DNA from: Candidatus Saccharibacteria bacterium UBA6224
Lineage (GTDB): Bacteria; Patescibacteriota; Saccharimonadia; Saccharimonadales; UBA4665
Assembly: GCA_002441585.1 (NCBI GenBank)
Contig: DJWS01000009.1
Coordinates: 99,116 to 163,115 of the forward strand
Direction of reading: 5' to 3'
DNA: 64,000 bases
Under the pieces are notes generated by a model, which ran no database searches, was not told the origin of the DNA, and saw only the letters and a program-made list of their open reading frames with translations. The stretch's first letter is position 1; each line of letters begins with the position of its first letter. The position numbers and the translations under genes are program-made. Positions 31,835-40,838 of the stretch are shown one piece after another.

Positions 31835-31854
31835 TCGCCGTAGCGTCCTATCAC

Positions 31855-31883
31855 AAAAACCGCCCATTTATCCGGGCGGTTTT
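31855..31883 (+). terminator. Terminator of the rplK-rplA unit
   Basis: AAAACCGCCC and GGGCGGTTTT form a strong stem with an 8-nt loop, 20 nt after the rplA stop. Confidence 0.85.
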
Positions 31884-31957
31884 CGTTTACCCCGGTAGCC
31901 CTGGGCAAAAGCCGGAAAATTTCGTAGACTATAACTAACTAAACAGAGGGAGTTAGT

Positions 31958-32062
31958 ATGACTGAAAATGCGGCCAACAGCGACGGCTACTACGACGAAG
32001 ACGCCGGCAACGACGAAGAGCTCGATCTAAGTTTCCTGGACGAAAACGAATCCAAAGAGTAA
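31958..32062 (+). CDS. Very acidic 34-residue peptide upstream of a glycosyltransferase
   Basis: A frame of 34 codons with 14 Asp/Glu residues (DGYYDEDAGNDEELDLSFLDE). GAGGGAG stands before the ATG and a TATAAC -10-like element near 31930. The stop is 5 nt before the GTG of the next gene, so it would be translated with that gene. It may be a small acidic protein or a translation-coupling peptide. It has no amino-acid bias resembling the attenuator leaders and no terminator follows. Confidence 0.5.
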   Translation: MTENAANSDGYYDEDAGNDEELDLSFLDENESKE

Positions 32063-32067
32063 TCCCG

Positions 32068-33240
32068 GTGAGAATCGGCCTGGTCGTCCCACACATCTTC
32101 ATGCAGCGGGAGATTCTCCCGCATGTCATTTTCTCGCCAGCTGATTTGGCCCTTAGGCTAGCCGGTGGGCTACGAGCCTTGGGCGCCGAGGTGACGCTTT
32201 TTACACCTGGGCCCGTCGACACCGACGTGGTCAATATTACCGCTGATATGTCATATTTCGAGCAGGAGTTGGCCGGGCGTGACGATACATATATGGACTT
32301 GCTCAAAAAACACCCCTTCACGTTCGTTAGCCTGGCGCGGCAGGTCCAGAGTGAGCTGATTGCTAAGGCCTACCAAATGGCCAATGATGGCGAGCTGGAT
32401 TTGGTGCACATTTATACTAACGAAGAAGACATCGCGCTGCCATTTGCCAGCCTATGTGCTAAACCGGTCGTTTTCACTCACCACGATCCGTTCAACTTCC
32501 TGGTCAAATACAAGAACGTATTTCCTAAATATAAATCGCTAAACTGGATATCGATGTCTTTGGCTCAGCGTCAGGGCATGCCCCCGGACACCAATTGGGT
32601 GGCCAATATTTATCACGGCTTGACGGATGATTCACTCGCGCCGGTCAAGAATCCAACCAATGATTACGTGGCCTACCTGGGACGCATCATCGAGCCCAAA
32701 GGCGTGCATTTGGCCATCGACGCGATAAAGCTCTACAATGCCGAACATCCAAGCGACACGCTGAAACTTCGGATTGCCGGCAAACACTACGCTGGCCACA
32801 AGAAAGACACATATTGGCAAACGCAAATATTGCCGCACATCGATGACACGATCATTTTTTACGATGGTTTTATCGGTGATTCGGCTAAAAAACGTGAGTT
32901 TTTGGGCAATGCCCGGGCGGTTATCGTGCCATCGCTATTTGATGAACCATTCGGCCTAATCAACATCGAGGCTTTGGCTTGCGGTACGCCGGTAGTTGGA
33001 CTGGATTCGGGCGCCATACCAGAGCTAATTACCGATCGAACCGGCAAGATAGCCAAGAAGCAGTTCAATTCTGATGGTTCGCTCGATGTATCGGCTACTG
33101 CGAAAAACCTTGTGTCGGTCCTCAGTGAACTCGACACTTTACGCACCGAGTGTCGGCAGGCTTACGAACAACACTACACAGCCGACAAGATGTGCCAGGC
33201 TCATTATAATCTTTACCTGCGCCTGTTAGACAATCACTAG
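32068..33240 (+). CDS. Family 4 glycosyltransferase
   Basis: A 390-residue GT-B enzyme starting with GTG. The N-terminal domain begins MRIGLVVPHIFMQ and has DLVHIYTNEE near 112. The C-terminal domain carries YLGRIIEPKGVHLAIDA (near 210) and the donor-site motif EPFGLINIEALACGTPVVGLDSGAIPELI (near 295). No membrane helix. Donor and acceptor are unknown; retaining GT4 enzymes often act in glycolipid or capsule synthesis. Its 3' end overlaps the convergent thyA gene by 15 bp. Confidence 0.88.
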   Translation: MRIGLVVPHIFMQREILPHVIFSPADLALRLAGGLRALGAEVTLFTPGPVDTDVVNITADMSYFEQELAGRDDTYMDLLKKHPFTFVSLARQVQSELIAKAYQMANDGELDLVHIYTNEEDIALPFASLCAKPVVFTHHDPFNFLVKYKNVFPKYKSLNWISMSLAQRQGMPPDTNWVANIYHGLTDDSLAPVKNPTNDYVAYLGRIIEPKGVHLAIDAIKLYNAEHPSDTLKLRIAGKHYAGHKKDTYWQTQILPHIDDTIIFYDGFIGDSAKKREFLGNARAVIVPSLFDEPFGLINIEALACGTPVVGLDSGAIPELITDRTGKIAKKQFNSDGSLDVSATAKNLVSVLSELDTLRTECRQAYEQHYTADKMCQAHYNLYLRLLDNH

Positions 33241-34038
33241 ATCGGTCTTGATGCGCTCGTGTGATTGGTAGTTTTCGAGGACGAAGTTTTCCTCCCTGAA
33301 ATCATCGATGCTTTTTACGTCACCGATGATCTTTAGGGTTGGGAACGGGTACGGCTTGCGATGCAGCTGCTCCTTAGCGGGTTCGATATGGTTCTTGTAC
33401 AAGTGGGCGTTGCCGGCTGAGATGATTAGCTCACGCGGTTCGGCGCCGATAAGATAGGCGACCATGTGCAGCAGCATGGCATACTGGGCGATGTTGAATG
33501 GTGCTCCCAAGAAGACATCCCAGGACCGCTGGTACAGGTTTAGGCGTAATTTACCTTTGGTCAGATCGAATTGGAACATAGTATGACAGGGCGGCAAACG
33601 CATTTCCTTAAGCTCGCCGGCATTCCAGGCGCTGACCAGTATCGCTTTGGAGTCAGGATTGTTCTTGAGCTCGTCGATCGCCCACTGCAATTGGTCGAAC
33701 TCGCTGCCATCAGGCCGTTGCCAATGGCGCCATTGGACGCCGTAAACACGGCCCAAATCGGTCTTGCCTTCGTGCAAAAAGCCATCCCAATAGTGGATGT
33801 TGTGCTCATGCAGATAACCAACTTCGGAACTGCCGGATATGAACCATAGCAGTTCGTGTAGTAATAATTTGAATGGCATTTTCTTAGTGGTAAGCAGCGG
33901 AAAACCTTGACGCATATCGAACCGGACCTGTGCGCCAAAGACCGACTTGATATCGTGGATACCACGCGTTTTCTTCGTCTTACCATCTTTCATGATATCG
34001 GCCATTAGTTGTAGATAGCCATATTCTGGGTGTTTCAT
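33226..34038 (-). CDS. thyA: Thymidylate synthase ThyA
   Basis: A 270-residue folate-dependent thymidylate synthase converting dUMP to dTMP. The active-site Cys is in LPPCHTMFQFD (near 153), with LYQRSWDVFLGAPFNIAQYAMLLHM and the HLYKNHIEPAKEQLHR block following. Length is normal. It overlaps the dCMP deaminase gene by 4 nt, forming a dUMP-to-dTMP module. Its presence makes the degenerate ThyX-like domains of the Tmk fusion at 37808 surprising. Confidence 0.97.
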   Translation of the reverse strand: MKHPEYGYLQLMADIMKDGKTKKTRGIHDIKSVFGAQVRFDMRQGFPLLTTKKMPFKLLLHELLWFISGSSEVGYLHEHNIHYWDGFLHEGKTDLGRVYGVQWRHWQRPDGSEFDQLQWAIDELKNNPDSKAILVSAWNAGELKEMRLPPCHTMFQFDLTKGKLRLNLYQRSWDVFLGAPFNIAQYAMLLHMVAYLIGAEPRELIISAGNAHLYKNHIEPAKEQLHRKPYPFPTLKIIGDVKSIDDFREENFVLENYQSHERIKTDLVIV

Positions 34039-35012
34039 GCTGCCACCTTCCTCATCTTAACCCCGCACTGTTCTAGTAATTGTACCGCGTAGCCATCGGA
34101 GTGGTCCAATCCATAAACGATTTCTTTGGGGCCTGCTTGCGATAACGTCCGCGCACAATTGGGGCAGGGCAGCATGGTCAAGAACAGGGTCTTACCGCGT
34201 AGTGTTTCGCCCATATCCGATAGTTGTATGAGTGCTTTCATCTCGGCATGTATCGTATCGTAGTAGTTGCTGTCGTGCGCCTCAGATAGGTGCTCTTCGC
34301 GGGAGTTGCCCGCATGGAGGGCGTATGTCTGATATGGCACGACACTATTGTCGGCGGCCACCAGAGGATGATAGCGCGAAATTTTCTTGGCGGCCACGAC
34401 ACAGCCGACCTGCAAGCTATAGTCAAACGAATTGGCGGCTGCTTTATGGGCTAGCTCCAGCATATCTGTCTCGCCGCCAGGTATCAGCTTGATTTTTGGC
34501 AATTGAGGAGCGACGTGAGCCAGGTACGTCTTGGCCTCAGCTTCGTCGCGAAATGGTGTCACCAAATCGAATGGGATACGTTTTTCGTTCAGTACATGGT
34601 ACAGCGGCCGGCGGTGGAAGACGTATTGGTACGATCCCCGTACGACCACCGCATGCTTAGGCTTGACCGCCCGAAGTACATCGACCTCTTCGCGCTGCGA
34701 ATAGGTGAGGATATACAATAGATGCGGGCTACCGGAGGTCGCTACCTTGCCGGCAAGGTATTCTACGTCAGACTCGGTAAGCACCTTGAATTGCGGTTGG
34801 TTCTCGAATCCTAAAACGTAATGTTCCCGGGCAATGCCAATCAGCACGTTGCCTTTAGGCAGATATGTCTTGAGTAGCTGGGTCAGTCGTGCCTGGCTGA
34901 GCTCCCGGGGCGCTACGATGAATGTTGGCTTCAGCGCCCGAAAGATGCGCTTCATGTCGGCATCGTAATCCAGCCAGTCAAAACTCAGGTCACTGGCCAT
35001 ATTTTTTGCCAA
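34035..35012 (-). CDS. dCMP/cytidine deaminase-family protein with long N-terminal domain
   Basis: A 325-residue protein. The C-terminal 145 residues form a zinc-dependent deaminase domain with the catalytic DTIHAEMKAL (near 255) and the zinc-binding LTMLPCPNCARTLSQAG (near 278). The N-terminal 180 residues (FIVAPRELSQARLTQLLKTYL; AVVVRGSYQYVFHRRPLYHVL) are unlike ordinary dCMP deaminases; they repeat a nucleotide-binding-like beta-alpha pattern I cannot assign. It overlaps thyA by 4 nt and the HIT gene by 23 nt. Production of dUMP for ThyA is the likely role. Confidence 0.85.
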   Translation of the reverse strand: MAKNMASDLSFDWLDYDADMKRIFRALKPTFIVAPRELSQARLTQLLKTYLPKGNVLIGIAREHYVLGFENQPQFKVLTESDVEYLAGKVATSGSPHLLYILTYSQREEVDVLRAVKPKHAVVVRGSYQYVFHRRPLYHVLNEKRIPFDLVTPFRDEAEAKTYLAHVAPQLPKIKLIPGGETDMLELAHKAAANSFDYSLQVGCVVAAKKISRYHPLVAADNSVVPYQTYALHAGNSREEHLSEAHDSNYYDTIHAEMKALIQLSDMGETLRGKTLFLTMLPCPNCARTLSQAGPKEIVYGLDHSDGYAVQLLEQCGVKMRKVAA

Positions 35013-35514
35013 ATCGTTTACTCAGTTTTTCGAGTTTGTCGCGACTTGCGCGGTATTTTTCGGCGTTATCAAACGGTGTATCCTCGAGCTGCTGGTAGTT
35101 CCAGGTGCTTAATTCCGGGTTATCAAATGGTATGCAATGGAAGTGGATGTGCTCGACCGTACTCTGGGCCTCGGAACCATCCTTTTGGACGATTTGCATG
35201 CCTTTCACCCCATGGACCTCCCGGATCATCTTCTTGGCCAGGTAGAAAAATTTGCGCATGGTTTCCCATTCGCCAGGCTTTAATTCCTTAACCGAGCGGA
35301 CATGGCGCTTCGGGATGACCATGATGTGGCCATCGACATAGGCAAAGACCGGTACGGTCATGACGACGCCGTTCTCTTCGAAAAAGACGTATTTGTCGTC
35401 CAAGTCACAAAAAACACATTTGCCAACTGACTGCCAAATTTTGCCGTACTCGCCGGTTATCCGGGCGTCGCGGTAATATTCCTGCTTCTTTTGCTGTTCG
35501 GGCGTGAGCTTCAT
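34990..35514 (-). CDS. HIT-family protein
   Basis: A 174-residue histidine-triad protein with the HIHFHCIPFD motif near residue 125 and IMVIPKRHVRSVKEL near 66. A CVFCDLDD element near 33 resembles the N-terminal Cys pair of many HIT proteins. It could be a dinucleoside polyphosphate hydrolase or phosphorylase. It overlaps the deaminase gene by 23 nt and the nucleotidyltransferase gene by 4 nt, within a tightly packed minus-strand operon. Confidence 0.9.
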   Translation of the reverse strand: MKLTPEQQKKQEYYRDARITGEYGKIWQSVGKCVFCDLDDKYVFFEENGVVMTVPVFAYVDGHIMVIPKRHVRSVKELKPGEWETMRKFFYLAKKMIREVHGVKGMQIVQKDGSEAQSTVEHIHFHCIPFDNPELSTWNYQQLEDTPFDNAEKYRASRDKLEKLSKRFGKKYGQ

Positions 35515-36068
35515 TTTTCCTTGAGAGGGTCCTTTCGGTATTGCATGAAATCTTTCAGGACATCGCTCAAGTGGCCACCGATGGCCCGTTGCAGGATCTG
35601 AGTAGTCGATATCGAGGTCGACTGACGGTCAACTACCACCACCTCACCGCCGTAACGAGTAACCGTGGCGTATTCCTTCGAGGTCTTGTAGTCGGCTGTC
35701 CAGTCCTCTTTGACGGTGACGAAGGTGTTTGGCTGGAGTAGGCCTAGCGTCGGTACGCAGCTGGGTTCGGGCAAGATGGTAACGAAATCGACCGAGCGCA
35801 AGAAAGTCAGCATCTCCGCCCGAATGTTTTCGTCGAGGATAGGTTTGTTAGGCCCTTTGACGCGTTTGATGGCGGCGTTGCTACTGACGCCGACAACCAA
35901 CACATCGCCGTATTCCTTGGCTCGCTCCAGATAGCGGCACTGACCGGCATGGATAAGATCCCATGATCCGGCTGTAAAAACCACTCGTTTGCCTTTAGTC
36001 TTGAGCTGGTCGCTCAAGGTTTGCAAATCACTCTGTGCAATAAGACGCTTCTTCCACGAAGATGCCAT
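35511..36068 (-). CDS. Cytidylyltransferase-like nucleotidyltransferase (RfaE2 type, altered HxGH)
   Basis: A 185-residue nucleotidyltransferase. It has VVFTAGSWDLIHAGQCRYLERAKEYGDVLVVGV, in which the usual HxGH reads HAGQ, and the STSISTTQILQ block matching the second signature (ISTTxI). Related enzymes activate ADP-heptose, glycerol-3-phosphate or similar precursors. The His-to-Gln change may affect catalysis or specificity. It overlaps the HIT gene by 4 nt. The substrate cannot be assigned. Confidence 0.82.
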   Translation of the reverse strand: MASSWKKRLIAQSDLQTLSDQLKTKGKRVVFTAGSWDLIHAGQCRYLERAKEYGDVLVVGVSSNAAIKRVKGPNKPILDENIRAEMLTFLRSVDFVTILPEPSCVPTLGLLQPNTFVTVKEDWTADYKTSKEYATVTRYGGEVVVVDRQSTSISTTQILQRAIGGHLSDVLKDFMQYRKDPLKEK

Positions 36069-36129
36069 GCGTTTGCCCCCATTTGTTACCTGGATTTAGA
36101 CCAATTCTAACACCTTTGGCACCAGTAAG

Positions 36130-37143
36130 CTAGCGGTCTAGCTCGATGATTTTGCGTTCGATTAACAGCTCCCGGGTCCGGCCAAAGTGCTCATTCTTGG
36201 CCAGCGATTCGTACGGATTATGCCGTAAAAACTTATAAAAATCATGCAACAGAAAATGGTCGACAAGTAGTTCCAGGACGTCGATATCTTGACTACCCTG
36301 ATTGATTCGCGGCAAGCTCAGTCGATTGGTACCACGCTTGCCGTAGCCGGAACGGAGGAAATATTTTCTGACCTGCCGCGGCGTCTTGTACTTGCAGTCG
36401 ATGAGCAAGAAAGCTAGGGTACGGGCAATGTCGAATATTACCGGGCCATAAGCACATTTCTCAAAATCCAGCACCCCAGTGACCGCTACGGATAAATCGT
36501 CGTCCGCAGCCTCGCGAAACAACACGTTGCCGCGCACGAAATCCATGTGTAGCGCCTGGCGGTCGCCCAGCAGGTCCGCAGCTGCCAAGCCGGTTGCCAG
36601 ACTGGTTAATGAACTTTCGGGCACAGCCAGGCCCAATTTATCGTGCATGGCCCTATGGACGTCCCTATCCAAAAAGTATTGCTGCATCTTACCTACTATC
36701 GACTTTTGGATCTCGACCACGTCATCGAGTCGGCGCGTCAAATGCAACCCGGTGGCCAGGTGGTGCATATCACTCATCGTCTTGCCGAGAGCTTTGATGT
36801 GGTCTTGGGTGTAAGCCTCCCACGGAATCGTCTGACCCGGCAGATAGTGATAAATGCCGGCGTATCTTGTGCCTGTGGCGGATTTGAGCAATGTCAGTCT
36901 CTCGTCGAACGTTCGACGAGCCGGAAAGCCGACAGCTGCCAGTCCATCAGCCAGCTCGTTCGCGATCAGCACCTGTCGTGCGATGTGCGGTTCGTTTTTG
37001 TACAAGATGACGCACAACTCCTCGTCATTAGCCGTCTGGACGCGGTAAATCTGATTACGGTAGCCGGACTGCGGTGCCGAAATGGTACCGCCAGCCACGC
37101 CGTACTTACTCAATATTCGCGAAATCAGCGGACGGCTCATCAC
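36130..37143 (-). CDS. Aminoglycoside phosphotransferase-family kinase
   Basis: A 337-residue APH/choline-kinase-fold protein. The catalytic loop is LHMDFVRGNVLF (near 195; HxDxxxxN) and the metal-binding segment is VLDFEKCAYGPVIFDIA (near 225). The family phosphorylates small molecules such as homoserine, choline, sugars or drugs; resistance should not be assumed. It shares one base with the DHFR gene stop, so the two are co-translated. In this nucleotide-linked cluster a metabolic kinase is the more likely reading. Confidence 0.82.
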   Translation of the reverse strand: MMSRPLISRILSKYGVAGGTISAPQSGYRNQIYRVQTANDEELCVILYKNEPHIARQVLIANELADGLAAVGFPARRTFDERLTLLKSATGTRYAGIYHYLPGQTIPWEAYTQDHIKALGKTMSDMHHLATGLHLTRRLDDVVEIQKSIVGKMQQYFLDRDVHRAMHDKLGLAVPESSLTSLATGLAAADLLGDRQALHMDFVRGNVLFREAADDDLSVAVTGVLDFEKCAYGPVIFDIARTLAFLLIDCKYKTPRQVRKYFLRSGYGKRGTNRLSLPRINQGSQDIDVLELLVDHFLLHDFYKFLRHNPYESLAKNEHFGRTRELLIERKIIELDR

Positions 37144-37643
37144 TAACGGTTGACACTGTAGTGTAGCAGCAGGGTGTTATCGTTGAGCTTCGAGGACTCC
37201 AGCAAGGTCAGCCTGCTCTCGATTGGTTCGTTAAATAGCGTCAGACCGGTGCCGAAGGTCAACGGCTCGACCGTCAGATATATTTCATCGATGAGCCCGG
37301 ACTTCATGAACAAAGTGTAGATGGCCGTTCCGCCGCAGATTGCCACTTCATGGACACCTTCCTGCTCAAGCTGATCGATCAGCTCCCGGGCTGGCTTATC
37401 GGTCGTCTCCACGTCAGGTACGTTGATGGATTCAGGTTTGCTAGTGTAGACGACATTGCGCCGGCCCGGCATCGCCCGACCGATGGTCCGGAATGTTTTT
37501 CCGCCCATGACGACGACACCTGCCTCGCGGGTCCTGGCGACAAAGAAGCGTTTATCCTCGGGACTAGTCCAGTCGGCAATATGCTCATCGTGCTCGGCGA
37601 TGAATCCATCCGCACTCACTGCCGCAATCATGAAAACCTTCAT
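37143..37643 (-). CDS. folA: Dihydrofolate reductase-family protein
   Basis: A 166-residue protein of the DHFR/RibD-C fold. It has FMIAAVSADGFIAEHDEHIADWTSPEDK at the N-terminus, GVVVMGGKTFRTIGRAMPGRRNVVYTSK near 42, and EVAICGGTAIYTLFMKSGLIDEIYLT near 97, all typical of DHFR. With ThyA present, regeneration of tetrahydrofolate is required, which supports a true DHFR role. An AGGAGG ribosome-binding site and TATAAT (complement of 37669-37674) precede it; it is the first gene of the minus-strand operon. Confidence 0.86.
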   Translation of the reverse strand: MKVFMIAAVSADGFIAEHDEHIADWTSPEDKRFFVARTREAGVVVMGGKTFRTIGRAMPGRRNVVYTSKPESINVPDVETTDKPARELIDQLEQEGVHEVAICGGTAIYTLFMKSGLIDEIYLTVEPLTFGTGLTLFNEPIESRLTLLESSKLNDNTLLLHYSVNR

Positions 37644-37807
37644 TACATCCTCCTAAGCCTTTGCCACGATTATAGGAAAAACCCGGCCCGATTACTACCA
37701 GACAAATGACTGAACGTTTGCAAAGGATTATGCTTGCGGCAAATGCACATCTGTGGCTAAATAGACATAGAAAGCTGCTGGGGTGGCGCAGCGAAATGGA
37801 GGGATTC

Positions 37808-40135
37808 GTGGCACACCAGGGTAAATTCATCGTCTTAGAGGGCATCGACGGCTCGGGCAAAGGTACTCAGTTCAAATTATTGGTCGAGCGCCTGAAGTCC
37901 GCCGGCTACGATGTGGCTACCTTTGATTTTCCGCGATATGAGCAAGAGTCGAGCTATTTCGTGCGGCGTTATTTGAATGGCGCCTACGGATCGGCCGATC
38001 AGGTCGGCCCCTACACTGGCTCGTTGTTTTACGCGCTGGATCGCTATGAAGCCGCTAGCGACATTCGTCAGGCATTGGCAGATGGCAAGATTGTGCTGGC
38101 CAACCGTTTCACTGGCAGCAATATGGCCCATCAGGGAACGAAATTCCGCAGCCCCGAAGAGCGCCGCGGCTATTTTATCTGGTTGGATAACTTGGAATTC
38201 CAGATGCTCAACATCCCGCGTCCGGACATGAATATGGTACTGAGAGTTCCAGCCGAGATCGCCCAGACACAAGTCGACAAAAAAGATAAACGTGATTATA
38301 CCGATAAGCAACGTGACATCCACGAGGCAGACTTGAGTCATTTGCAGCGCTCAGCCGAAGTCTACGATGATTTGTGCAATCTTTTCCCGAAAGATTTCAC
38401 TAGAATCGATTGTGTGCGAAGCGATAAGCTGCTCGACACCGAGGCTGTCCACTCACTCCTTTGGGAAAAAATCCATCCCCAACTGCCCAAACCGAGCAAG
38501 AAGCGGTCTGTCGCGGCGACTACACAGTCAGGACCGACAAAATCGGACAAACTCCCAGAGTCTGAGTCGTACACCAAGCAACTGCCGAGCGGCACCATCA
38601 TCACCAACGCCGGCTATGAATATCTGTCAGACGTCGTCACTTCCGTCAGCGAGAACGTCTACGCTTTTACCAGCAAGCTCGATCCGGCCAGCATCGCCAC
38701 GGCTTTAGCGCGTTTTTGTCGCGGTAACCGGAGCCTGCGCCTAACCATACTAGAGGAGTTTTCTCGTGCTGCGGATATGGATGAGTCGGTATCTCAGTCC
38801 ATCCTGGCGGACTATGGTGACGAATCGGTCAAACAGCTGGTAAACGTGCAGTTGGTCGTCGAAGGGGCCAGTGATTTATTAATCAAGAAGTTGGAGTGGG
38901 GGCGCCTGGCAACCTATGTCGAGCAGTCGCCTAGAGGCACAAAATTTGAGGAGCGTGACGAGCATGGCAGCTACCGCTATTTTATCCCCTCGTACTTCGA
39001 TGCCACGACCAAAAATCTGTACTGCGATGTACTGGACCAAATCTTCGAGACATACTCTGAAATGCTCGGCCAGTTGACCAAGCATCTGGCCATTGAAACG
39101 GGTGGTAAAGCGGGATCGGCCAATCAGGGCGCGGCATATGCCAGAGCCAGCCAGGTGCTACGTGCCACGCTGCCCGTAGCTACCCGCTCAACGGTTGGTG
39201 TCTTTGCTTCGGCCCAATCGGTCGAAAGTCTAATCATTCGTCTGCTAGCCGACGATCTACCCGAAGCTAATGCCGCTGGTGACAAATTGCTCGAGGCCGC
39301 CCGCCAGGTCATACCTACCTTCCTGTCGGACGTCGATAGGGCCGAGCTTGGCGGAGCGGTCACGGCTTACCGGGCCAATACCGCCAAGGCCGTCCAGGCA
39401 TTAGTCCAGCAACATTTACCGACCGATTACGCCGCCGACAGCGCAGGACCGGTTACACTCACTGATATCTGGCCACGCAACGAACTAGATTTGGTGCCAG
39501 ACATGTTATACGAACATACCGATCGGGCACTTGGCGATATCCGAGAGGCCGTGACCGGCTGGGATTACGACCAAAAACTCGAGGCGTTCCAGGCTTATAT
39601 CGGCGAACGATTCAGTCGTCGACATTATCCAGGCCGGGCGCTCGAGAAAGCGCGCTACAGTTGGGACCTCGTCACTCCATATGCCGTTTTTCGTAATCTG
39701 CAACGTCACCGGATGGTCGACGATCTGGAATGGCAAAAACTGACGCCACGCTTCGGTTACGATGTACCCAAACTGGTGGACGAAGCCGGGCTGACCGAGC
39801 TCTTCGAAAAATGTTTCGATCTGAGTCTCAGGCTGTATAGTTCACTCCAGCAAGCTGGCTATAGTCTAGAAGCACAGTACGCTACACTCTACGGCCACAA
39901 CTTGCGCTGGAAGTTGACCGTCAACGCCCGCCAGGCGATGCACCTGATAGAGCTGCATGCCCGCCCGGATGGAAACCAGGACAATCGCAAGCTCGTCTTA
40001 GAAATGCATGACAAAATTGCTACCAGGCATCCGCTACTTGCCGAAGCCATGCGCTTCGTTGCCGAAGAAGAGAACGATGAACTGATGCGACGCGCCGTCG
40101 AGAGTTCGGCTCAGTTCAAGCTGAAAGATCTGTGA
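37808..40135 (+). CDS. Thymidylate kinase fused to two ThyX-like domains
   Basis: About 775 residues from GTG 37808 (GGAGG precedes); an in-frame ATG at 37706 would add 34 Arg-rich residues. Residues 1-205 are thymidylate kinase (FIVLEGIDGSGKGTQ, LFYALDRYEAASD, TGSNMAHQGTKF). After a Lys/Ser/Thr linker come two degenerate domains of FAD-dependent thymidylate synthase (ThyX). The first has YGDESVKQLVNVQLVVEGAS; the second has FRNLQRHRMVDDLEWQKL near 632, where the RHRx7S motif has Gln instead of Ser. The kinase should make dTDP; the ThyX parts may be structural or regulatory. It is divergent from the DHFR gene. Confidence 0.85.
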   Translation: MAHQGKFIVLEGIDGSGKGTQFKLLVERLKSAGYDVATFDFPRYEQESSYFVRRYLNGAYGSADQVGPYTGSLFYALDRYEAASDIRQALADGKIVLANRFTGSNMAHQGTKFRSPEERRGYFIWLDNLEFQMLNIPRPDMNMVLRVPAEIAQTQVDKKDKRDYTDKQRDIHEADLSHLQRSAEVYDDLCNLFPKDFTRIDCVRSDKLLDTEAVHSLLWEKIHPQLPKPSKKRSVAATTQSGPTKSDKLPESESYTKQLPSGTIITNAGYEYLSDVVTSVSENVYAFTSKLDPASIATALARFCRGNRSLRLTILEEFSRAADMDESVSQSILADYGDESVKQLVNVQLVVEGASDLLIKKLEWGRLATYVEQSPRGTKFEERDEHGSYRYFIPSYFDATTKNLYCDVLDQIFETYSEMLGQLTKHLAIETGGKAGSANQGAAYARASQVLRATLPVATRSTVGVFASAQSVESLIIRLLADDLPEANAAGDKLLEAARQVIPTFLSDVDRAELGGAVTAYRANTAKAVQALVQQHLPTDYAADSAGPVTLTDIWPRNELDLVPDMLYEHTDRALGDIREAVTGWDYDQKLEAFQAYIGERFSRRHYPGRALEKARYSWDLVTPYAVFRNLQRHRMVDDLEWQKLTPRFGYDVPKLVDEAGLTELFEKCFDLSLRLYSSLQQAGYSLEAQYATLYGHNLRWKLTVNARQAMHLIELHARPDGNQDNRKLVLEMHDKIATRHPLLAEAMRFVAEEENDELMRRAVESSAQFKLKDL

Positions 40136-40655
40136 TTTCTTCCTGACATTCGATTGAGTAGATGACGTGGCAGGGGGGTTGGTCTTCGTGCTGCATGACT
40201 TCACGAAGAATCGGATAGCCATTTATACTACCGACGACGGTTATGTTGTCTGGGTGGGGTGCAGTCGAGGGAATTGGCGATTCATCGCCAAACTTCTTGA
40301 TGTATGCGGCCATGGCTTCGTCGACGCTAGCCCAAAACGGGTCGCAAACTGGCAGATTGAACGACCAGGGCCGCACCACGGGCTGTAGGGTAGCGACGTC
40401 CATGTGTCGCACGGTAAAAAGAGCGCGCAATGTCACGGCGGTGGGCCGTTCGACGCCAGCGGCTAGACGCCAGCAGGCCTGGTCTACTTGCTCGCCGCGA
40501 TCGTCTATATTATTGAAATTGATTCGGGATTGTGTCTCAAGATGGGTCATCGCGAAAGAACCCAATAGAGTATCGATCTTATGATCCAGGAAACTCTCTG
40601 ATTTACGGTGTAATTGTGGCGCGTCCGTCCAGTTGCGGGGAATCGTCTGTGTCAT
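40116..40655 (-). CDS. Hypothetical protein convergent with the Tmk fusion
   Basis: A 179-residue soluble protein that I do not recognise. It begins TQTIPRNWTDAPQLHRKSESFLDHKIDTLLGSF and has CDPFWASVDEAMAAYIKKFGDE near 110. Three Cys residues are present and there is no membrane segment. Its 3' end overlaps the Tmk-ThyX gene by 20 bp in convergent orientation. TTTAAT lies 8 nt before the start, again a leaderless-type arrangement. Confidence 0.65.
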   Translation of the reverse strand: MTQTIPRNWTDAPQLHRKSESFLDHKIDTLLGSFAMTHLETQSRINFNNIDDRGEQVDQACWRLAAGVERPTAVTLRALFTVRHMDVATLQPVVRPWSFNLPVCDPFWASVDEAMAAYIKKFGDESPIPSTAPHPDNITVVGSINGYPILREVMQHEDQPPCHVIYSIECQEEITDLSA

Positions 40656-40766
40656 GATGTCAAATTAAACACACTGATGATACAATCGCCCGCAAATCGT
40701 GTCAAGCCCTAGGCGGTTTGCATAGCGAGCCCAAGTCATGTATAACCAATTGCTATGATTACAACC

Positions 40767-40838
40767 ATGGTCCTTGCACTCGCACTCCTCGGTCTTCCGG
40801 GGCTGTGCTTCACCATGGTTGAAGCCTCCGAGCGATAA
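40767..40838 (+). CDS. Leucine-rich attenuator leader peptide of leuA
   Basis: A 23-residue peptide beginning MVLALALLGLPGLCF, with six Leu codons in its first 14 and the ending MVEASER. TGCTATGAT (TATGAT 40754-40759) lies 7 nt upstream, so the mRNA is leaderless; an in-frame ATG at 40755 overlaps the -10 box. The last 14 codons share sequence with the Ile/Val leader at 42120. Leucine starvation would stall the ribosome within the Leu run. Confidence 0.85.
   Translation: MVLALALLGLPGLCFTMVEASER

Noticed and set aside
36130..37143. Aminoglycoside resistance gene
   Set aside because: Only the general APH kinase fold is visible; the neighbours are nucleotide-metabolism genes and nothing points to drug modification.
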